Below are positions 1 to 5,024 of a DNA stretch of 5,024 nt, piece after piece. Position numbers and translations under genes: made by a program. Below the pieces are notes generated by a model. It made no database searches. It was not told the DNA's origin and was given only the letters and a program-made list of their open reading frames with translations. Positions within the stretch are counted from its first letter, which is position 1. Each line of letters starts with the position of its first letter. This DNA is from Oscillospiraceae bacterium (GTDB lineage Bacteria; Bacillota; Clostridia; Oscillospirales; Ruminococcaceae), in assembly GCA_015067125.1 (NCBI GenBank), contig SVNB01000112.1:1-5024 (forward strand), in the 5' to 3' direction.

Positions 1-17
1 ATCACCACAGATAAAAT

Positions 18-36
18 ATTACAATACTATTGTAAT
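18..36. promoter_or_regulatory. 19-bp perfect palindrome, operator-like
   Basis: The sequence ATTACAATAcTATTGTAAT consists of two 9-base arms that are exact reverse complements around one central base. It lies 7 bp before a consensus TTGACA hexamer at 44-49, a usual place for a transcription factor site. The TACA...TGTA ends resemble sites of winged-helix repressors in general, but I cannot name the regulator. As an RNA hairpin it would be weak, being almost all A:U pairs with a single-base loop, so a protein-binding site is the likelier reading. Confidence 0.45.
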
Positions 37-43
37 TTATACC

Positions 44-72
44 TTGACATTATATAAATACTTTGGTATTTT
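44..72 (+). promoter_or_regulatory. Candidate sigma-A promoter (upstream)
   Basis: A perfect -35 hexamer TTGACA (44-49) is followed after 17 bp by TATTTT (67-72), a 4/6 match to TATAAT, with an extended -10 TG at 64-65. The start of transcription would be near 79. It lies over 350 bp from the first gene, so it may be a distal operon promoter, drive a small RNA, or be fortuitous in AT-rich DNA. Confidence 0.4.
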
Positions 73-243
73 AATATTGGATTTTATTTGCCTTGCCATG
101 CGCCGAAAATGCCGCTTCTGCGTTGTTTTTTAGGTTGCAAAAGGCCGCGGTACAGGCAAAAAATAAAAATTTTAACACAAAACGTGCTTTATTTTGCGAC
201 TATTTAGTAATTGAATTTATATAAAAAGTTTTTTCAAATTTTG

Positions 244-272
244 TTGAATTTCACAATTTACATATATATAAT
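244..272 (+). promoter_or_regulatory. Probable main sigma-A promoter of the operon
   Basis: The -35 element is TTGAAT (244-249), followed by an exact 17-bp spacer and a perfect -10 TATAAT (267-272). Transcription would start near 279, giving a leader of about 155 nt before the first gene's ATG at 436. The surroundings are strongly AT-rich, so chance matches are possible, but spacing and both hexamers are good. It overlaps a second promoter candidate. Confidence 0.6.
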
Positions 273-286
273 AAATATCTTATAAT
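257..286 (+). promoter_or_regulatory. Second, overlapping sigma-A promoter candidate
   Basis: The -35 element is TTTACA (257-262, 5/6 match), followed by an 18-bp spacer and a perfect TATAAT (281-286). Transcription would start near 293. It overlaps the promoter at 244-272. Only one of the two may be used, or both may fire. Confidence 0.45.
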
Positions 287-311
287 ATAACCATAAAATA
301 GTACTCGAAAA

Positions 312-354
312 AGGCTCTGCTTGGCAAAATTGTAAGAATCTTAATAAAGAGCCT
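312..354 (+). promoter_or_regulatory. Leader inverted repeat (long-loop stem)
   Basis: AGGCTCT (312-318) and AGAGCCT (348-354) are exact 7-base reverse complements separated by 29 bases. Both lie in the predicted leader of the operon mRNA. The right arm ends in CCT, which together with C355 could instead pair with the GAGG of the ribosome binding site at 424-427, so the stem could take part in a switch. I do not recognise the consensus of a known riboswitch class here. Confidence 0.4.
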
Positions 355-363
355 CGGCCCTTA

Positions 364-403
364 TATGTGCCGGGAACCGGCACATAATCCATTTTGCTTT
401 TTT
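364..403 (+). terminator. Leader hairpin followed by T run (attenuator or terminator)
   Basis: TATGTGCCGG (364-373) pairs perfectly with CCGGCACATA (377-386) around the 3-base loop GAA, giving a strong 10-bp stem. It is followed by TTTT at 392-395 and TTTTTT at 398-403. The T run starts 5-11 bases after the stem rather than directly at its base, so it is a non-ideal intrinsic terminator. Lying between the promoters and the first gene, it may act as an attenuator of the operon, as a terminator for transcripts arriving from upstream, or as an mRNA-stabilising hairpin. Confidence 0.5.
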
Positions 404-422
404 GGATTTTACTTATGCTTCC

Positions 423-427
423 GGAGG
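423..427 (+). promoter_or_regulatory. Ribosome binding site deciding the start at 436
   Basis: GGAGG lies 8 nt before the ATG at 436. This strong Shine-Dalgarno sequence argues for 436 as the start rather than the in-frame TTG at 394, which would place this site inside the gene and the T-rich leader in the coding region. Confidence 0.85.
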
Positions 428-435
428 ACAAAGGT

Positions 436-816
436 ATGAAAGAAAAAACTCTTAAAAACCTTAACCGTTCGGAACTTTTGGAACTTTTGCTTGTTCAGAC
501 AAAAGAAAACGAACGGCTTAAAGCCGAACTTGAAAAAACAACGGCAGAACTTAACAGCAAATATCTTGATATACAGGAAGCCGGAAGCCTTGCCGGCGCG
601 GTTATAAAGATAAACGGAGTTATGGAAGCCGTGGAAGGCGCCGCCAGACAGTATCTTGCAAACATTGCAAAGATGGAAGAAAAAACCAGGCAAAAATGTA
701 AAGAGATGCTTGAAACGGCGGAAAAAGAAGCAGAACTTATCCGCAGCGGCAAAAAGGAAGAACCCGCCTTGCCTGCGGATGACGTTCCCGAAAATAAAGA
801 AGAAACGATTGGATAA
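436..816 (+). CDS. Small coiled-coil-like protein of unknown function, first gene of the operon
   Basis: This encodes 126 residues, with the start chosen from GGAGG at 8-nt spacing. No signal peptide or membrane segment is visible, so the product is probably cytoplasmic. An N-terminal helix (residues 6-21, LKNLNRSELLELLLVQ) leads into a charged heptad-like stretch (22-48). A small-residue segment with the motif AGSLAGAVIKINGVMEAVE follows (49-67), then a second charged helix (78-103) and an acidic, Pro-containing tail (105-126). From memory, proteins of this layout sit beside signal peptidase and Cna-B surface protein genes in Clostridia and are sometimes labelled 'DNA repair protein'. I see no nuclease, helicase or DNA-binding motif to support that label. 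The stop lies 5 nt before the signal peptidase start, so the two are probably translationally coupled. Function unknown; a role in assembly or regulation of the surface protein is inference from context only. Confidence 0.85.
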   Translation: MKEKTLKNLNRSELLELLLVQTKENERLKAELEKTTAELNSKYLDIQEAGSLAGAVIKINGVMEAVEGAARQYLANIAKMEEKTRQKCKEMLETAEKEAELIRSGKKEEPALPADDVPENKEETIG

Positions 817-821
817 AATCT

Positions 822-1397
822 ATGAATTTTTCAGATCTTCCAAATTCCGCGGAAGTGGAAAAGGAATTAAAGCGAGAGAAATATAAGCTCCGCTATAAAA
901 AAACTTTAAAAAGCACTGTTTTTGCTTTAATAACCGCATCTGCCGCGGCTGTTCTTATAGCAACGCTGTGGCTGCCGGTTCTGCAGATATTCGGTTCTTC
1001 CATGACCCCTACCCTGCAGGAAGGCGAAGTGGTGCTTTCCGTAAAAACAGATAACCTTGAACCCGGCGATATAGTTGCTTTTTATTACGGCAACAAAGTG
1101 CTTATCAAGCGCTATATTGCAGGCCCCGGCAGTTGGGTGAATATTCTTGAAGACGGAACCGTTTTTGTGGATGACGCCCTTTTGGTGGAGCCCTATGTTT
1201 CGGAACGTTCCCTTGGCATCTGCGATCTGGAATTTCCTTATCAGGTGCCGGAAGATACCTATTTTCTTGTGGGGGATCACCGTTCCACTTCTGTGGATTC
1301 CCGTCACAGCAGTGTGGGCTGTATTTCCGAAGATCAGATAGTAGGAAAAATCGTGTACCGCGTATGGCCTTTCGAAGTATTCGGTACAATTGAATAA
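822..1397 (+). CDS. lepB: Type I signal peptidase (family S26), probably dedicated to the downstream surface protein
   Basis: This membrane-bound serine protease removes signal peptides from exported proteins on the outer face of the membrane. The 191 residues match the usual length of short Gram-positive type I enzymes. A basic N-terminus (14-30) precedes one hydrophobic segment (about 31-57). The catalytic serine is S60 in GSSMTPTL (box B) and the general-base lysine is K96 in VLIKRYIAGPG (box D). Box E is VGDHRSTSVDSR (150-161). The Lys base marks it as the bacterial type, not the SipW/ER type, which uses His. Two box positions differ from the common pattern: PGSW rather than PGDx (S104) and GDHR rather than GDNR (H153). 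The start follows the previous stop by 5 nt with only a weak GGA upstream, consistent with translational coupling. The surface protein gene begins 44 nt downstream. The family assignment is firm; the dedicated role is inferred from position. Confidence 0.93.
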   Translation: MNFSDLPNSAEVEKELKREKYKLRYKKTLKSTVFALITASAAAVLIATLWLPVLQIFGSSMTPTLQEGEVVLSVKTDNLEPGDIVAFYYGNKVLIKRYIAGPGSWVNILEDGTVFVDDALLVEPYVSERSLGICDLEFPYQVPEDTYFLVGDHRSTSVDSRHSSVGCISEDQIVGKIVYRVWPFEVFGTIE

Positions 1398-1429
1398 ACC
1401 CGTAAACCCTAAAAAATTTTTTGATAAAT

Positions 1430-1433
1430 GGAG
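1430..1433 (+). promoter_or_regulatory. Ribosome binding site of the surface protein gene
   Basis: GGAG followed by AA lies 8 nt before the ATG at 1442. This is a strong Shine-Dalgarno match and fixes the start. The 44-nt gap from the signal peptidase gene shows no promoter or terminator, so the gene is probably co-transcribed with its two upstream neighbours. Confidence 0.85.
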
Positions 1434-1441
1434 AAAGCGTT

Positions 1442-4400
1442 ATGAAAAATGTTTTGTTGCAAAAGGCGGCGGAACTGAATAAAAACAGCAAAAACCGAAG
1501 GCTGTGGCAGCGCTTTGTTCGGTTTTTGGCCGTTGCGGTAGTTTTTTGCACTACCTACATTCTTATTCTGCCGGCGATCACCATGGAAGGAGATCCGGTC
1601 TGCGGATACGAAGAACATACTCACGATGAAAACTGTTATGAATACACATGGTCTTCCGTAATGGAATGCAATATTGCGGAGGGCGCGGCTGTGGTTCACG
1701 TTCACGATGAACTTTGCTTTGATCTTTCCGGCAATCTTACCTGTTTGCTGGAAGAAAAAGCCGAACACACCCACGATGAATATTGCTATGAGGAACAGGT
1801 GATCTGCGAACTTGCGGAGGACGAAAACCACACTCATACAGAAGAATGTTACGAAAAGGTTTTTGTCTGCAAGGCAGAAGAAGTTGTTCTTCACGAGCAC
1901 GAGGAAGGCTGCTTTGATGCGGAAGGCGTGCTCATCTGCGAAAAACCGCTTGTAATTTCTCATCAGCATGATGAAAGCTGCCTTGTTGTTACGGAATACA
2001 GCACTTTCATCTGCGAAGCAGAAGAACATATTCATAACGAACTTTGCTATATGGAAGAAGACCCCGAACCGGAATTCATCTGCGGAATGGGCGTTCATGC
2101 TCATAACGAAAAATGCTTTGATGAATACGGAAACCAGCTTTGCACCATTCCCGTTCATGCTCATGATGAAACCTGCACCGGAAAAGTTCCGGAAGAGGAA
2201 GAGGATAAAGCCGTAACAGCGGCGGCAGAGCTTATGGCAAATCTTCCTGCGGCGGAAGAAGTACAGGCAAAGCTTGCCGCCTTCAACAATTCTTTTGATA
2301 AAGAAAGCTACGAAGCCTATCTTGAAGAAATAAAAGCACTTGTTTCTTTTGCAAAAGAAGCTTTTGCCGCTCTTGATGATGCTCAGAAAGCCCTTGCCGG
2401 AGATATCGCCCCTGCAAACGAACTGGAAACCGTGCTCGGTTCCGCGGTATGGCAGGAAGCTCGCGTGCTCGATAAGGATGACGCCATCGTTTCCGTGCTC
2501 GGAGCGGGAGAAACCGAAACCGCCAAAGCAAAAATCGGCGAAACAGCGTTCTTCCCCTTCCATGCGGAAATAAAATCCATTTCCGAAGAAAACTATGGCG
2601 AAGCAAGAGTAAAACTGGAATTTGTTCTGCCGCTTAAAGCAGAACAGGCAGCGTTCGATACCGAAGCAATGCCCTGGCTTGAAGATGCGGTGCTTACCGC
2701 AGAAAACCGCCTTTTCGGCGAAGCGGAAACCGAATGTCAGGTGCTTACCGGCTATAAACGCCTTAAAGCAGAAACCCTTGATAAATTCGTCGTTCCCGGA
2801 AGCTTTGAAGAAAGCGTTGCCGTAAAAGTTCTGGAAATGAATAACGGCGATAAAATTTTCGTAAAAATCAGCGCCGCTATGGAATACGGCACATGGAACG
2901 GTGTTTGCCCCGAGCATAACGCCGAAGAAAAACTTACCGTAGTTTCCCAGACGTTTACCGTTTCGGCGGTGGCCTCCGCAGAAGAACAGCAGGCGGAATA
3001 CGAAGCCTTGATTGCGGAATACGATGCCATCGGAGCAAACGAAGAGCTTGGCGAAGAAGAAAAACGCGCCGCTTACGAAGCTTTGCAGACCGCCGCTGCC
3101 GAAAAATACAAATCCGGAAGATTTTCTGAAGAAGGCTTTGCGGATCTTTCCGAAAAATTTACCATAGCAATATACGGCAGCCTTGATACCGTTGCAGAAG
3201 TTGCCATCGGCGATAACTGGAAGATCCTTGCGGAAAGCGGCTGGTTCGAAGAATACAGCAATTACGAAGAAATGTATGCCGAAAGCACCGCCTTTACGGT
3301 ATATAATTCCGCAACGATTTCCGCACTGGCGGCGGCGCCGGTTGCAAATGCCGTGCAGTATTCCGATCAGCAGATAATCGAACAGGGCGGCGAAAACGTT
3401 TCTGATGAAGGGGCGGTTATGGTAAGCAAAACCATTGCCGGAACAGAAACCGAAAACGTTTTCGATATCACCCTTGATATTATTACCCAGGACGTTGTTA
3501 CCGAAGTTTATAAAGAACCGGATATGGCCGTTGTTATAGTAATGGATATTTCCCAGACCATGAACACCGCCTTTGGCAGCAGCACAAGATATAAATCCGC
3601 AATGACCGCGGCGGAAAAGTTTATCGATCAGTTCCGGGCAAACAACAAGGGCGCAAGCAAAATCGGCTTTGTTTCTTTTAATACAAATTCCCAGCAGATT
3701 TTCGCTTTGCAGCAGTGCTATACCACAGCACAGGCAGCTTCTCTTAAAAACACCATGCGCACCAAAACCGGTGAAATAATCAATGCCAGTGATTACGCAA
3801 GCGCACACAGCAGGTTTACAAATATAGAATCCGGCCTTAAACGCGCAAAAGATATGCTTGCCGCCGTGGATAACGAGCATAAATATATTGTATTTTTAAG
3901 CGACGGCTTCCCCACCACGTATATTTCCAGCGGATACAACGGCTACGATCCTTACGATTCCAGCGGTTCCCGCTTCTACGATTCCGTTCAGAAGCTTAAC
4001 AACAAAAATCGTCCGTGTACATACGGCACCAGCTATTCCGACGAAGCGGCTATCCGCGCAAGAAAAATGGCAGCCACTATTAAAGACAGCGGCACCACCA
4101 TTTTCTCCATCGGTGTTGACGTTGGTACCCAGACCATTAAAAAATACGTTGACCAGTGCCTGGAAACGACCCATTCCGTTGTTGACCGCAGAAATACAAA
4201 TTACGAAATCGGTTCCGCCACCGACGCAAACGCATTTAAACGATGGCTTGGAAACAGCATAGGTTCCGGATACGACAGTTATTATTACGACAGCACCAAC
4301 ACCACCGGCCTTACAAACGCCTTTAATAATATATTTGAAAAGATTCTTGAAATAAACGCAGAAAGCTCTCACCTTGACTGGGTTGCAACAGACCCCATGG

Positions 4401-5024
4401 GCGATATGGGCGTTCACGATATGGATTCCGTTGAATTTATAGGATTCTTCGATAAAGACGGCACCCTTGTGGGCAACAGCCTTTCCGGCGAAAGCGGGGA
4501 CGGCGCCCAGTACGAAAACACCGCCTCTTTCAATACTTCCACTTCCACCATCGCATGGGATATTAAACAATCCGGATACGTAAGCACCACTTTCGGCAAC
4601 ACCACAAACTACTGGTGTACTCTTACATACCGTATCCGCCTTAAAAACGAAGAAGACGTTTTTGCGGAACATACGGAATATTTTACCAACGACGTTACGT
4701 CCCTTACCTATCGTGTTATCGAACAGACCGGAAGCAACGTAAGTGTTTCCGAACGAAGAACCGTTGAATTCCCCATTCCTTCGGTAGAAGGTTACCTTGG
4801 CGAACTGACTTTTGATAAACAGGACGTTTACGGAAGACCCGTTGCCGGCGCGGAATTTACCCTTACGCACGATACTTCTTCCTGCGGATATTGCCGCGGC
4901 GACGGCAAAGGCCACGTTACGATAGCTCCCGTAACTGTAACTTCCGGAGAAAACGGAAAAGTAAGCTTTACAAATATTCCTTCCGGTCACAGCTATGTTC
5001 TTGCGGAAACAAAAGTGCCCGAAG
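1442..5024 (+). CDS. Large exported VWA / Cna-B surface protein (adhesin or pilus-like), 3' end outside the window
   Basis: 1194 complete codons are visible and the frame is open at the window end. Residues 14-27 are basic (KNSKNRRLWQRFVR), followed by a hydrophobic segment 28-47 with VVFCTTYILILPAIT, a signal form I recall from clostridial Cna-B proteins. Residues 54-245 hold nine C-x(4-9)-H-x-H-x3-C modules. Residues 250-335 and 514-573 are Glu/Ala/Lys-rich and probably helical. The stretch between them and up to about 690 is beta-rich with no recognised fold. A VWA domain spans about 694-970 with MIDAS-type residues D702-x-S704-x-T706, T793 and D821 (LSDG). A beta-rich segment follows (971-1116). 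A Cna-B/SpaA-type domain starts at 1117, with candidate isopeptide Lys K1126 (LTFDKQD) and catalytic Glu E1189 (LAET). More Cna-B repeats and a sortase signal or membrane anchor are expected beyond the window but not seen. The likely role is cell-surface adhesion or display. The ligand is unknown. Confidence 0.92.
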   Translation, partial: MKNVLLQKAAELNKNSKNRRLWQRFVRFLAVAVVFCTTYILILPAITMEGDPVCGYEEHTHDENCYEYTWSSVMECNIAEGAAVVHVHDELCFDLSGNLTCLLEEKAEHTHDEYCYEEQVICELAEDENHTHTEECYEKVFVCKAEEVVLHEHEEGCFDAEGVLICEKPLVISHQHDESCLVVTEYSTFICEAEEHIHNELCYMEEDPEPEFICGMGVHAHNEKCFDEYGNQLCTIPVHAHDETCTGKVPEEEEDKAVTAAAELMANLPAAEEVQAKLAAFNNSFDKESYEAYLEEIKALVSFAKEAFAALDDAQKALAGDIAPANELETVLGSAVWQEARVLDKDDAIVSVLGAGETETAKAKIGETAFFPFHAEIKSISEENYGEARVKLEFVLPLKAEQAAFDTEAMPWLEDAVLTAENRLFGEAETECQVLTGYKRLKAETLDKFVVPGSFEESVAVKVLEMNNGDKIFVKISAAMEYGTWNGVCPEHNAEEKLTVVSQTFTVSAVASAEEQQAEYEALIAEYDAIGANEELGEEEKRAAYEALQTAAAEKYKSGRFSEEGFADLSEKFTIAIYGSLDTVAEVAIGDNWKILAESGWFEEYSNYEEMYAESTAFTVYNSATISALAAAPVANAVQYSDQQIIEQGGENVSDEGAVMVSKTIAGTETENVFDITLDIITQDVVTEVYKEPDMAVVIVMDISQTMNTAFGSSTRYKSAMTAAEKFIDQFRANNKGASKIGFVSFNTNSQQIFALQQCYTTAQAASLKNTMRTKTGEIINASDYASAHSRFTNIESGLKRAKDMLAAVDNEHKYIVFLSDGFPTTYISSGYNGYDPYDSSGSRFYDSVQKLNNKNRPCTYGTSYSDEAAIRARKMAATIKDSGTTIFSIGVDVGTQTIKKYVDQCLETTHSVVDRRNTNYEIGSATDANAFKRWLGNSIGSGYDSYYYDSTNTTGLTNAFNNIFEKILEINAESSHLDWVATDPMGDMGVHDMDSVEFIGFFDKDGTLVGNSLSGESGDGAQYENTASFNTSTSTIAWDIKQSGYVSTTFGNTTNYWCTLTYRIRLKNEEDVFAEHTEYFTNDVTSLTYRVIEQTGSNVSVSERRTVEFPIPSVEGYLGELTFDKQDVYGRPVAGAEFTLTHDTSSCGYCRGDGKGHVTIAPVTVTSGENGKVSFTNIPSGHSYVLAETKVPE
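1523..1582 (+). other. Signal / membrane segment of the surface protein
   Basis: Residues 28-47 (FLAVAVVFCTTYILILPAIT) follow a cluster of Arg/Lys and are hydrophobic enough to cross the membrane. A clean A-x-A cleavage motif is absent; the segment ends in LPAITME just before the first Cys-His module. It may be cut at a non-canonical site by the neighbouring signal peptidase, or be kept as an N-terminal anchor. Confidence 0.7.
1601..2176 (+). repeat. Nine tandem Cys-His (CHHC) modules in the surface protein
   Basis: Residues 54-245 contain nine copies of C-x(4,7 or 9)-H-x-H-x3-C. They are C54/H59/H61/C65, C76/H86/H88/C92, C101/H109/H111/C115, C122/H130/H132/C136, C143/H151/H153/C157, C166/H174/H176/C180, C191/H196/H198/C202, C214/H219/H221/C225 and C234/H239/H241/C245. 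The second Cys is usually followed by Tyr or Phe, and most first Cys follow a hydrophobic pair such as VI, FI or LI. Linkers between modules are 6-11 residues. Four ligand-type residues per module and H-E-rich surroundings suggest one metal ion (zinc-like) or one disulfide per module. The copies are diverged in DNA, so this is an old protein repeat and not a recent expansion. Function is unknown to me. Confidence 0.9.
3521..4351 (+). other. von Willebrand factor A domain (residues ~694-970)
   Basis: The domain opens with the buried strand MAVVIVMD and the MIDAS motif DISQT (D702, S704, T706), a Thr-for-Ser variant of DxSxS. T793 in FTNIESGLKRAKDML and D821 in VFLSDGFPTT complete the usual metal site. 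At about 275 residues it is longer than a minimal VWA domain. A Tyr/Ser/Asp-rich insert follows LSDG (about 824-868). Three Cys are present (C759, C859, C906). Such domains in Gram-positive surface proteins typically bind host or matrix ligands through a divalent cation. Confidence 0.9.
4790..5024 (+). other. First Cna-B / SpaA-type domain (residues 1117 onward, cut by the window end)
   Basis: The start GYLGELTFDKQDVYGRPVAG and the later IPSGHSYVLAETKVPE are typical of Cna-B domains that form an internal Lys-Asn isopeptide bond. K1126 is the candidate Lys and E1189 the candidate catalytic Glu; the Asn partner would lie past 5024. Between the first strands is an insert with H1143, C1148, C1151 and H1158, which ordinary Cna-B domains lack. 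Confidence 0.85.

Larger units (their letters stand above)
1..435. other. Intergenic / 5' regulatory region without a convincing gene
   Basis: This AT-rich stretch has no open frame with a plausible start and ribosome binding site. It carries a palindrome, promoter-like sequences and two inverted repeats, each listed separately. A block at about 90-165 is clearly richer in G+C than its surroundings (for example GCGCCG, GCCGC and GGCCGCGG) and is not explained by any feature I recognise. A stop-free frame of 49 codons (75-224) crosses it but has no ATG and no Shine-Dalgarno sequence. The upstream neighbouring gene is not in the window. Confidence 0.7.

Noticed and set aside
75..224. 49-codon stop-free frame on the + strand
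   Set aside because: It has no ATG and no Shine-Dalgarno sequence before its TTG codon at 93. The downstream part is AT-rich with no protein-like features. A nested ATG at 98 in another frame gives only 11 codons.
394..435. Upstream TTG start extending the first gene by 14 residues
   Set aside because: It would place the GGAGG site inside the coding region and has no ribosome binding site of its own. The ATG at 436 is 8 nt behind GGAGG.
279..435. Known riboswitch (c-di-GMP, guanidine, preQ1) in the leader
   Set aside because: I compared by eye with the conserved cores I know and found no match. Only generic stems are present.
822..1397. SipW/ER-type signal peptidase
   Set aside because: The general base is Lys (K96 in IKRYIAGPG) and not His, so it belongs to the ordinary bacterial type.
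1601..2176. CRISPR array or recent DNA tandem repeat
   Set aside because: The repeats are at protein level with varied codons and unequal spacing. They lie inside an intact reading frame.
1409..3880. 823-codon open frame on the - strand (and a 364-codon one at 3896-4990)
   Set aside because: Both are codon-aligned antisense shadows of the surface protein gene, caused by its avoidance of TTA, CTA and TCA. Their translations are Phe/Gly/Cys-rich low-complexity strings without domains, and the sense frame has clear VWA, Cna-B and repeat features.

Overview
The window reads as one rightward operon from a Gram-positive, probably gut-associated Clostridia-type bacterium (Oscillospiraceae/Lachnospiraceae-like). 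This is inferred from the protein architectures (Cna-B/VWA surface protein, accessory type I signal peptidase), strong GGAG(G) ribosome binding sites, sigma-A-type promoters and an AT-rich intergenic region. No taxonomic marker gene is present, so the assignment is only indicative.

Layout. Positions 1-435 hold no convincing gene. This stretch contains a 19-bp perfect palindrome (18-36) beside a promoter-like sequence (44-72), a less AT-rich unexplained block (about 90-165), two overlapping sigma-A promoters (244-272 and 257-286), and a leader of about 140-155 nt with two inverted repeats (312-354 and 364-386), the second followed by a T run. Three genes follow on the + strand: a 126-aa coiled-coil-like cytoplasmic protein of unknown function (436-816), a 191-aa type I signal peptidase (822-1397, only 5 nt after the previous stop), and a giant surface protein that starts at 1442 and is still open at the window end (1194 residues visible).

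The surface protein has, in order: an atypical signal/anchor sequence; nine tandem C-x(4-9)-H-x-H-x3-C modules (residues 54-245, 18 Cys and 18 His); Glu/Ala-rich helical and beta-rich stretches of unknown fold; a von Willebrand factor A domain with a MIDAS-type metal site (about 694-970); a beta-rich segment; and the start of a Cna-B/SpaA-type domain with a candidate isopeptide Lys and catalytic Glu, carrying an H-x4-C-x2-C-x6-H insert.

Working model (inference): the signal peptidase is dedicated to processing the surface protein encoded directly after it, which acts as an adhesin or pilus-tip-like protein. The small coiled-coil protein may assist or regulate its production. No sortase or C-terminal wall anchor is visible; these would lie beyond 5024. 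The most novel-looking element is the nine-fold CHHC array, a possible extracellular metal- or redox-responsive module. Similar arrays occur, as far as I recall, at the N-termini of other clostridial Cna-B proteins, but I know of no assigned function.
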